A stretch of 64,000 bases of DNA from Apoda limacodes (taxonomy: Eukaryota > Arthropoda > Insecta > Lepidoptera > Limacodidae), in assembly GCA_946406115.1 (NCBI GenBank), contig OX291549.1, positions 17,817,901 to 17,881,900 of the forward strand, written 5' to 3'. Made by a program: the position numbers and the translations under genes. The notes below the pieces were generated by a model. That model did no database searches. It was not told the DNA's origin and saw only the letters and a list, made by a program, of their open reading frames with translations. Position 1 is the first letter of the stretch. The number at the start of each line of letters is the position of its first letter. This document shows, one piece after another, positions 11,001 to 23,000 of the stretch.

Positions 11001-14000
11001 TTGTTTAATCACACCATAATTATTTGTGATTTTAATACATGCATACTTAAAAATGATTATTGTTGTTGCCGACTTAAATCCATAGTAAATGCGAGTGATT
11101 TACATCTCCTTCCTCTAAATGCTACACACTTTTTTCCAAATTGCACTCCTTTTCTCCTAGATCTAATACTAGTATCTTCGACCGAACAAGTCTTTAAACA
11201 TGGTCAGTGCGCTCCTGACGCCTTTTCTTATCATGATTTAATCTATTTATCGTTTAAGATTCGTCCTCCAAAAGCTAAATCGAGAGTTCATCAGCAACGT
11301 AATTTTAGTGGGATGTATGTAACCAGTTTATATGAAGACGCTCAGCAACTAAATTGGGATATGGTGATAAATGCAACCACAGTGGATGACAAAATTTTCC
11401 ATCTTAATAACCTGATAATTCAACTGTATGATAAACATGCACCGGTTCGGCCCCGTTAAAATAAAACATCTCCCTGTGCCTTGGCTCACCTAAGATATAA
11501 AAGCTTTGATGAGTAAAAGGAACCGTGCCAAGTCAAAATATAAAAAAAATCCCAATGAAAACAACCATTCCAAATATAAACTTCTGAGAAATCGTTGCAA
11601 CTTGATGTGTAGATGCGCAACGTCGCCATATTCACAAATCCGTAGAAAACGGTGACCCTGCAAAGGTCTGGAAGTTTCTTAAGTCACTGGGAGTTGGAAA
11701 ATCTACCGCTTCTCATATTTTGCAAGATCTCAATATAAATCATCTCAATAATCATTTTTGTTCTCCAGTTACTTTCGATGGTAATAGGAAATTAAACACT
11801 TTAAACTCTCTTACAAAAGTACCAACTCCTGACTTTTCTCCATTTCATATAACTGAATTGTCCGATTGTGATGTTAAGAAGAACGTTCTCTCTATCTCAT
11901 CAAATGCTGTTGGAAGTGACGATATTAGCCGTAGTATGATCATTCCCATCCTTGACATTGTATCTGCTATCATAACTCATATTCTTAACTATTCCATTTC
12001 CAGTGGCTGCTTTCCTAAACTATGGAAAGATGCACATGTCATTCCTTTGCCTAAAAAATCTAGTCCTACTTCGTTTTCAGACTACCGCCCTATATCTATC
12101 TTACCCTTTCATTCTAAAGTCCTTGAGCGTATTGTACAGCAGCAACTAAGTTTGTTTCTAACAAAAAACTCTTTACTTGATCCTTTACAATCTGGTTTTC
12201 GCCCTGGTCATAGTACGGCTACAGCACTTTTAAAAATCACCGACGATATCCGTGAAGGCATGGATCATAAAAAAGTCACTATACTATCCTTGCTTGACTT
12301 CAGCAATGCTTTCAACACGGTTGATCTTGATGTTTTAGTGGGCACTTTACGTTCGCTTAACATATCTCCAACGGCTATTGACTGGTTTCGCAGTTATCTC
12401 TGTGGTCGTCGGCAGCGCATTGAGGTAAATGGCTCTACATCTACCTGGTGTGAAACCTTCGCTGGCGTCCCACAGGGTGGCGTGCTTTCCCCTTTACTTT
12501 TTGCAATATTCATAAATTCTATTACTTCTCATATTTCTTCTCTCTACCATCTTTATGCAGTCGATCTCCAGATATATAAACAATCTATAATTGAAAGTCT
12601 GCCTCAAGCTATTGCTGGCATAAATTGTGATCTGACTCGTATTATAGATTGGAGTGAGTCCTACGGTCTGAAAATAAATCCTGCTAAAACTCAAGTGATA
12701 ATTGTTGGCAGCTTTATCCCTTATAGTGACACAGTGAAAAACCTAGGAGTACAAATTGACCGTTTCTTAACATGGGGTCCGCACGTGAATGAAATTAGCA
12801 AAAAATTGTTCGCGGCTAACAGCTCTTTGAGGCGACTGCGTAATTTCTTACCTATTCCTACTAAAATTTCTTTGACACATTCGTTACTCCTTCCTATTCT
12901 CGATTATGCCGACGTAAGCTATCCTGATCTTACAGTGGAGCAACTAAATAAGTTTGAGCGACTCCAAAATTTATGTATCAGGTTCATATTTGGCTTGCGC
13001 AAATTTGACCATATTTCAGAATACCGATCAAAGCTCAAATGGCTCCCAATTCGTTTTCGCCGGAATACTCAAATTCTATGCTTTCTGTATAAAGTTCTGT
13101 TCAACCCATCAGCACCATCATACGTTAAAGACCGTTTCCAATTTCTGGGTTCTTCTGCACACCGACTTTCCACAAGCTTGTTGTTGAAAATCCCTACACA
13201 TGTTACGCAATATTACAACGATTCTTTTACAGTACATGCAGTCAAACTCTGGAACGCTTTGCCCTTGGATATAAGATGTGCGCAAACTTTATCAATGTTT
13301 AAAAAAATTATTCATTCTCATTACCTTAATTTAAACCGATAATGTATTTATTAGTTTATATAATAAAAAAAAATTAAAATGTATATGTATTCATGTTGTA
13401 TGTATTGATATATCTATATATTTCAAACATTATTACCTGCACTACCTATCCCCCGTATTTATTTTGCAATTTCCTCTACCCAAAGGTTGTCTGGGTTGTC
13501 GCTTATTAGCGATAAGACCGCCTACATTGTGATTTTCTTTTGTGTTTTATTGTTATTTGTATATTTTTATGTGTGCAATAAAGTATATTACTACTACTAC
13601 TACAAAGAACACAACATAAACAGAAAAGCTGAATATTTGAAGTACCCAAGAGATTTGCGTGATAAAATTGATAATTTACCCTCGACATCTAATGTTGCTA
13701 CTCCAAGCCAAAACGCCCACAAAGTGCAATAATTGTTTACAATTCATTTGCAAAGTCCATAGAAGCACAAAAACACTACGTGTGATAATTGTCTAGAGTC
13801 TAGACTGAACAAAGTTTCATATTAGTATTTTTGAGCCTTAAGATTAGAAGTAATTTATTTCATGTAAATTTTCTGAAATTTTGATTAGATTTCATGTAAA
13901 TTTTCTGAAATTTTGATTAGAGATTATAAAACGTTATTAGTTTTTTAGTTCACGTATTATAGATTAAGTAAACTGATGTTATTTTTGTTTTTAACTTTTA

Positions 14001-17000
14001 ATACTATAATTTTCATTGATATTTTTGATTTTAACTTTTAATACTATAACTTTCATTGATATTTGTAACGTAGAAAAAAATATAACCAAAATGTCGATAG
14101 TATTCTGTGATCTCTTCTATAAAGCTATTTATTTACATAAAACAAGCCTATGATTTATTATTCTTAAATAAACTTAAGTACATAGTTAAAACTTACTTGC
14201 TAGAAACAAACATACATATCAGTTACGTATGTCAAATTTACGATACCAGTTAAGGGTTACCATAAACACCATAAATACTAACCTCGAGCAGGGCTTCAAG
14301 CCTCAATCGCTCTAAGAAAGCTTAGTATATATTATAATTCCGTTCACTTTTTGTGTCTGTGTTAGTTTTAATAGTTTTAATTTTATATAAATTTAAAGAT
14401 TAGTCTTTATTCCAGAATAATGGTAGCCAAAACTCATTTTTAAGAATTGCTTTCCGCCATGAAATCAGAAAATTAAAGTATACCAAAAAATGTTTTCTAA
14501 TTAGTTAAAAGTATTAACAAAAATCAAAAAAGATCACAAGAACATGAAAAACTTTAGACGGTAAACAGAATATATTTTCTGAGTCACTGCAATAGAAACT
14601 TCTGTACGGGAATCGCTTTCAAGAAGAGAGGTCGCGTCGCACGTCGGCTCCAGTCTGCCTACGCGATAGATTGGTCGCGCTACACATTCAGCTGTAAGGG
14701 CAGTTCAGCTTACGCTGGCAGTTTGAGCGGCTTTAACGCAGAGAAAACCTAAACATGTCATGTTCAATAATGTCTAAGCACTCTTTTGACATAAATGTAA
14801 AAGAAAATTGAATTTACCTCTGGAATCGCGATTGGCCTATTCATATGCTTCTTTTCATCCTCTACGAACCAATCAGGCAGGTTGGTGTCGTTGAAAGCAT
14901 ATCTATTCCACGCATCGTCTATCAAGTCACGCTTGAACTTTCTAGAAGTTGCTATCATTGTTCCCAAAGCTAGGGTTTCTGCATCCATTTTAAGAGTTTT
15001 CTTTAATCTTTTCAACTCTAAAAAAACACACTTATAAAATGAATTGAAAAACGGGTTCTACCCTTATAGAATCACTCATGTGTCCGTCTGTCCGTCTAAT
15101 AAATGAATTTTGAATATGAATGTCACTTTGAATATGATAGAAAATTAAAAAAGGGCTTTGCAAAGTGTACCGTGCGACTTATGAAATAAATTTTAAAATA
15201 GATTTAAGGTTAAAAAAAAAACTGGTTGCCTGTAAAGTCGGTATACGGGCGAAAGTTTTACGTGACAACTTGTGCCTTTCACTTTTTATGTCTGTCTCTC
15301 TCGCTCTTAGGCGGGCTAACCATGCCGCGTGCCTCTCACTCGCTCTCATTGTGAGCGCATAACGTGAGCGGAGCGTAACGCAGTTTCTTGAAGTGTCACC
15401 CGGCAAACCAATTTATAAGACGTTGTCACGTCAATAGATGAACATGATCCATTACCCCAATTTAAAGTCTAAAATTATAAGATATAGACAGCCCTGGAAT
15501 GCCTTTGTCAGATTTCGGGTTCTAAAACCTTATCTATCACTAACCCAAAATGTCTAGTTAATTAAATCAATTGGCTTTGACCAAAAAGCTATTACTAACA
15601 ACTTTATATGCTATTATTTTTTGCTTGCTTTGAACAAATAAATAAATATTATTGTACAATACACACAGCGCCAGCTGGTCCCAAAATTCCGCAAAGTTTG
15701 TACCATGTAAATAGTATGAGTTTACTTCTGCATTTTTTGGGTCCCTGCCTATGTAATATAATAGATGTATATGAAATTGGCGATTCTAATATTTGGTGTG
15801 AAATGAACTATTTAATACTGCATCAAACGCTATTACTCGTAACAACAATAGAAGCAAAAACTGTTGTACCATCTGCTATCATATATAAAGCTAAATTGTT
15901 GTGTGTAATTACCTGGATCTTGAGGAACAACATCGAAACCATCCTTTGATTTACTCTTGGATCCAGCTGCGGCTGAAGGGGGCGCCACTGTGTTTTCCAC
16001 GTCATAATCACTATCAGAAGATTCATCAGAACTCTCATTTTCACGCCTTTTTCTTTTCATAGCATTGCTTTCTTCTACCGAATTTGGTCCCAAATTGTCT
16101 TCAGCAACCTTTAATCCTACAATCATGTAAAGTATGTAATTTCTTACTATAACATGGATGGAACAGTATAGGGGAGAATTTAATTTCTTACTGAATATTG
16201 TAGGTTTTTATTTAAATTACTTCTATATGTAATTTCTTAGTGAATAATTACTTCTATATGTAATTTCTTAGTGAATATAGGCTTACGTAGGCTTTTATTT
16301 AAATTATTTCTTTCAGATCAAGAATGATTTATAGGTAAATCCCCGTCATTACTCATTGAGCCACGAAGAGATATGTTTAAGTGAAAGTTTCAAATCGATC
16401 CATTCAGCTATTCTAGACTTACACAAAGCAACAAACAAACATACAAACCTTTTAGGCTACCCACAGGCTACTTTTTATCCCAAAAGGTTCAATAGTTCTC
16501 ACACGAATAACTAGAACGAAATTCTATGCGGACGAACTATAGAACATATAAAACATAAAAAGGGAAATTTGTACGAGAGCGTGAAACACGGTCGTGCGCG
16601 AACGAAAGCCTTAAAAAATAACCATTTTTAACCGACTTAAAAACAAGGAGACGTTTCTCGATTCGGGTGTTTGAATTTTTTTTCGAGCATAACTTCGTCA
16701 CATATAGACGGATTTTTAAAATTCTGTTTTTATATAAAAGAGTATACTTTTATGTTTATAATTGTATAAAATTTTGTTTCGAGTATCGATGTTTTTTGTA
16801 TACGAAAATGAAAAGGAATTTATTACTCAAAACTAAAAAAGAAAAAATTGCAAAAGCCGGTTTATATTTTGTTCAATAACTAAACCGGCTTTTGCAATTA
16901 TTTTTTTGTTAAAAAGTTTTAGAATACACATTTTTGACACATAGTAAAAAAGTTTTAGTTTATATTATTAATAGATATTATTAAATTGACACCTTTTTGT

Positions 17001-20000
17001 TTGTATGTTTCCGTTAATCTGTCCAAATCTACACCTTCATCATCATCATCATCCAGATCTTTGAAGGAATCCTTTTGAAACCAAAGTTCTGCCTTCATCG
17101 ACCGTTTGGACACGGGGTCAGTGTTATCCAAGTCCGTTAACAGAGGGTTATTCTTAGGTATTACCGGAGTTTGTTTCAATTTACGGTTTTTCAATGTATT
17201 AAGTTTCGTTATCTTATCTATTTTCTTTGATTCATTTTCGGAATCTGAAAATGCTGAAACGAAATAAAGTTTAAATTTTAATATCTAACTACCCCAATTC
17301 TTTTGCGGTTATCAAAATAGCGACTAAGGGATCATACTACCAGGTCATAGTAAAATAAATAAGGTTGCTTCATACAAATTTAATAAATTTTATTTGTGTG
17401 CGTGCTATGTATATACGCTGATTATGGTAGCGGCAAAGGTTACGGCAGGCCAGTAAATTTGAAAAATCAACAGCATAGAGGCAACCGCGCACAAACAACG
17501 ACATTGCTACATGTTTATAATGCACAAACTTACATGGAATCATAAAACCATAAAGAAAAAGTTTAAAGTGAATAGTAAGAGGACTGTTAATCCTTTTATC
17601 CAGTAACTTGTTTTACTACCAGCAGGACGGAACTTTATCATAGAGTATAGTGTTGTGTATATAGTCAAAATGTCTGTTGTGAAGATCGTCAATGTTACAA
17701 GTATAGCATACATTATATTCAAGCTCAACAAACGGCAAGTATTCGTGCGTCTAGCACTGACTTTGGCATAACCCGATGACAATAGACATTCTATAACTTA
17801 AAAAACATTTGTTATTGTATGCCATGCCAGGGTATGTAGTATTAGATATTACTCACATAGCAATTACACCTGCTTTAAATATTATACAGTAAACAACAAA
17901 CGATTAATATTATTACATTATATAAGTGGTCATATTCAAACTGGATGGCGTCACTTAACATTACATTATTGTTCAACGCAAAACTAGGCAGCAGATATAC
18001 CGATAAACAGACAGTGGGTTAATTTAGGCTTCAGAATTGTAACTTTAGGAGCTAAACATTGGCTAAGTTCCAAAACTAGGCAGCAGATATACCGATAAAC
18101 AGACAGTGGGTTAATTTAGGCTTGAGAATTGTAATTTTAGGAGCTAAACATTGGCTAAGTTCCCAAACTAGGCAGCAGATATACCGATAAACAGACAGTT
18201 GGTTAATTTAGGTTTGACAATTGTAACTTTAGGAGCTAAACATTGGCTAAGTTCACCTTAGCAAAACCTACATTCTTGTTTTCGCTATATTCGGCATCTT
18301 ACCTAGAGACTCTTTTTCGTTTTCATTTTCGGAATCACTTTCCAGTTCCAACTCGCTATCTGAATCTTTGTAGTACAACCCTGACGAATCCAACTTTGAG
18401 GACTCTATGTCATACTTCACATACTTAGGCTTCAGTTTCAACTCATCGTCTGACTCATCACTTGGGTTGGCTACTATGTCAGGTTGTTGGTCTATTATTC
18501 GATTTATTTCCTGAAACCAGCAAAAGTAAAGATTGTGCATAAATGTATTTCATACAAGTGTTTTTAAAGTTAAGAAAACGGTATTTTATTAGTTTTTCAA
18601 TATTTTAACTTAAAGGTCATTTTTAAATATGTAAATTTTGTTTAAATTTGTAGAGAAACCTTTAGCTTCCGAAGATTTGAAAAAAAAATTATAAATCTTA
18701 GTTTTGTCAAGTGCATTACCTTAACAAATAATTTTCATATATTGTATTTTAAGCTAAAAAAATCTGGATATTACTATTATTTTAACTCTTGCGCAAATTT
18801 TCGAGCGTCTATCATGCAGTTGTTATGAAAGTCAGTTAAATTTTTAGTATTTGTTGTCAAAAAGTCAAAAAATTTTACTGCAAAACAGTAACAACGTTAA
18901 ATTCCATAGACAAATTGAAAAGTTTCAAAGTGTTATTATTGTTTCGAAAAATCAAAGAATGGTATTTTTATAAACTTTCTTTTGATGACAAAAAAACCTT
19001 AATAAACTGAACAAAACAGCAAATAACAAAATTTGTTGCAGTGATAGTTGACAAAACACCAAATTTTAGACGAAACATCAAATTTTAGCCGAACCGTGTA
19101 GGTATATCTATATAAGACTCGGGTTTTTCCCGACGAATTCTCTACCTGCTTCTGTTATTGACTATTTTTTAAAAAGGAAACCTTTTGGTAAAACTTAGAA
19201 GTATGTCACAGTGTAGAGTGTAGTACTTAATTAAAAAAATGTTATTATGCAAGGTATAGTCTGACTGGCACTTGTTCTACCTACCCTGACTAGAACCTCT
19301 GCGCACGCTACTGAATAGCTGCATTTGTATTGCAAACGTTATCAAGCCACGTATGCGTACCTAGTATGCCTATGGGTACTAGTAGATGATACCACACATT
19401 TTCATACAAAGGAAGCTAGCTACAACCTGTGCAACAGTGGATCTGTGGCTTTATATCCAAGTTTAGATGCACGCGGTATCAAGTTATAACAAAAACATTG
19501 GACTTACATCAACATTTTTTATATCAGAAAGTTGGAACATGTCATTGCTTTCCAAAATAGGTCCACCGTCTCCCTTCAGTACCATCTTAAGATTCATTTT
19601 CTCAGCTAGCTTTTGCCTCTGTTTATTTAACTGCTTCCTTTTTCTCTTAGATTGTCTTCTTTCTTCATCCTGAAATTGCAATTACATCATAATTTAATCA
19701 CCATAACTATTGATGGCTAATCTACCTGTATCCATATTTTACTTTTACGCATCTTTCACGCATTTCTTGAATATGGTACATTTTAAAATATTAGGAATAA
19801 GTATAAAGACTTTACTTTTGTCAAATTATCTTTCCAGATCAAAAAGCGAATGTTGATTAAATTTCTAAGTTGCTAAAATATGGGCCATAAGAAAACATGT
19901 AAGACTATGATATGTACATGTATTTCAGCATGATCCCCAGTAAACCAAGTTATAAAGGATTTTTTTTAAAACTTGACTAATTAAACAATAATGATGAATA

Positions 20001-23000
20001 TGATCTATCGGATCCTTGCATAGCTATGAACACACAAATAAACCTCAAAAGTTAAATTGGTCAAAGTTACATGATAACAAACAAACACATAAACAATATA
20101 ATACTTATTTTGGCTATAGAAATATATTACTTGTAATTCAGCTATTTGTTCATCAACATCATCTTCATCTTTATCTACTGTAGGTTCTTCCTTCTCTGAT
20201 TCTTTTGTATCAGTCTCAGTAACTTCTGCACTGGCATTCTGTGAAAAAGACAATAATATTACTGTTTTAATAAAAATAAAAACTGAATAAACACAAAAGC
20301 ATATATTTCTCAAATGAGTGGTTAATTCATTTTAAAAATAATTAATAAAATGGGTATATTAAAGACCTAACAAAAATACTTGAAAGACTTAGAACTTCTT
20401 GACTCCTAAATCATCTGCTGAACACATAGTAAAGATAAAACTAGTAAATTTTATAACATAAAAATACTATATGGAAGATATTGAGTTTATTAAATTTTTA
20501 TAAGGATATTTTTTCTTGGGGACTTTCGATCGGGATAAAAAGTATCCTGTGTCCATTTCTATTCCCCTAACTACTGTGTGCTAAAAATCAGATCAATATG
20601 TTGCAACGTATCAGCCCCTTTATTCAAGTCAGTAAAAATCATCTGGTTCTAAGATGACTATGTCATGCATTGTCCATTTACTCTATGTTTTAATAAAAAA
20701 AATGTGTAGAATAACGATTTTATAAGCATTGTACAGGGATAGCTGTAGGCACAAAGATAACATAGAATACTTTTTAACCTGGAATCAGTAAGGATGATAC
20801 ACAACTATGAGTTTTTATGTTATCCCTTAGTCTCTGGATAGCAACTTCGGGACACATGAGAGTAATATTTGTAGACTATGGAAAAATAAAAATATCAGAT
20901 ACATTTTAAAAAAAATTAAAAAAATGTTTAAGAACCAAAAATATTTACTTTTTAACTAAAATAAAATAGAATTAAAAAAAGAGGTCCAGTTCTTCTTTGG
21001 TGAACTTAGTTAGACCTTACAGATAATTTCATCTATTAGAAAACTAAAATAAAATATTAGTACAGTAGAATTTAATATGACTCTGCCTCCAATGACTGAA
21101 TTTATTATGATGCAATTCTAGTAGAACTTTGGTTTTCATACAAACTTCTAAGTCAGTTAGTTCGGTTAAAATGCCTCCGCTTATATCGACATACTGCTTA
21201 TTATGACGTATTTTTACAAAATCAAGCCAGGTATAATGCTGAAGTTTATAGCTGATAATTTTGCGCCTGTCTAGCATGCTTTGTTTTAGGTACTTAATTG
21301 TAATCGTTTTGATCCACAGTTGTTTTGACAAGTTATTAGTGCAATAGTCACGAAAAAAGGGTTAAGCGGTTAACCAATTACTTGTTGACACTTTATGTAG
21401 TGTTTTTCAGTTTTTTTAGATTTCAATTACCTGTGAAGCTTTCCAATTTTTCATTACTTTTAACCAGCTTAATAGAGCTTTTAGGTCTTTTCTGCCAAGC
21501 ACTTTAACATCTTTACAACATTCTTTTATCTCCTCTGTAGTTTTCGGGTGATCTTGAATAGATTTGTCATCAAACACAATCTGTGGAACGAAAAAACATA
21601 CAAAATCATTTTTTTTTTTTTTTAAATCAACATAGGTACAAAGTGAACATCAGAGAACTCTGGGAATATGGCAAACTGATTTTGTGTTTATTTTTTAGTG
21701 CAATTAGAGTTATTGTACAATTGTTACAAATAGTTAAGACTTTTCATTACTTTAAGAATTTTAAGTTATTAATTTTTAATTATTGCTTACCTCAGAGCAT
21801 CCCTGAAGTAGATCTATGGGATCTTCTTTAGCTAAAAAGTCTGTAACTAATACTTTATTATGAGTTGTGTAATCATTTTCTTTGTAGCCTTCCGCTTTAG
21901 CTTTTTTCTGTTTTTCAGGATGTAGAAGACTCGCATTTTGCTTTTTAACAATTTCTAAATCTTCAAACACATATTTAGCATCAAGAAATTTGGGATCAAT
22001 AGAATCGGGTGCAATATAGCTTTGGCAAACAACAAATATTTCTGATGATTCGTTACGTGATGCTTGAGGTTTTGTAGCATGAACTTTTTTAAAAAATTGT
22101 TTCAAAACCCATAACAATGCATGGTAATCTTTAGATCTAAAAACCTTTGTAACAAACCATCCACCTTCTCTCAAGAAGTTAATAGCTAGTTTCAAAGCAC
22201 TGAGTGTTAGGCAAGCTTGCTGGTATGCATCATGTAGCCAGTTCAACCCCACATTTGGTGCACCGTCATGAAGAACTACATCAGCTTTCCATGTTTTGAT
22301 TTCTTTTTTAATTGCAGTTTTACATTTTTCTGTAGTTATATCTTCAACAAGACCAATACAGCCAGGGACCGTTTTAATAGGAAACAAGTCAACACCAATC
22401 ACAATACTTGATAATGGCATGTTCTGGTGTGCAACTTGCATCCATCCACCAGGAGCCGCACACAAATCGATGCATACTCGGGACTTTTGCAAAAATCCAA
22501 ATTTCCTATTTAGTTGAATCAATTTAAATGCTGCTCTGGAACGATAACCTGAGAAAAAAATATACCTAACTTAGTTTCAAATAAAACCAGCAAAACATAT
22601 TGAGATAATTTAATGATTGCTCTTTATGGGTTTTTAAGGTTTGATTGACTTTGTTAATAATATGGTGAACAAAAGGTATGCCTTATTTTTTAGCATTGTA
22701 AATAAAACCAGAATAAAGTTACACTAATAGCTTGGTTATTTGTCCATAAACAATCCAAAAGCAATGTCCTAAAATAAACAATATTTCATTAACACAATAT
22801 TTTAAAGTGGCGAGTTGGCCAGATATTAGAATGGCATTAGCATGGGGGACCCTAAATCACTTTTTTTACTTTCTAATATCTCGCCAACCCGGTACTTAAA
22901 AATATTGTAACTATAGGACATTGTTTGTGAATATCTCCACTATCGATTAACGTTAGTCTGATCGTGACACGCGAAACCAAAAAAAAACCAAGGGCTCATG

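Larger units (their letters stand above)
7640..13603 (+). mobile_element. Nearly full-length but dead CR1 (Zenon-like) LINE with nested insertions
   Basis: The parts appear in CR1 order on the plus strand. ORF1 begins at 7659 and resumes at about 9378 after an insertion. A spacer carries a second insertion (about 9890-10375). ORF2 runs 10493-13342. The 3' UTR has AATAAA at 13577-13582 and ends in a short TAC microsatellite, as expected for CR1-type elements. It sits antisense to FTSJ3 in that gene's last intron. Both ORFs carry stops or frameshifts and the RT active site is altered, so it cannot be autonomous. The clade call rests on the RT motifs, the ORF1 domain and the 3' end; a sequence search would settle the family name. 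Confidence 0.82.
13604..14817. other. FTSJ3 intron sequence beyond the CR1 element
   Basis: Intronic DNA between the CR1 3' end and FTSJ3 exon 9. It holds two short tandem duplications, listed separately, and a GC-richer patch at about 14580-14750 that I cannot assign. No exon is supported. Confidence 0.5.

Noticed and set aside
11720..13342. 540-codon RT frame as a host gene
   Set aside because: It is the RT half of a CR1 LINE with a mutated catalytic site and broken upstream parts.
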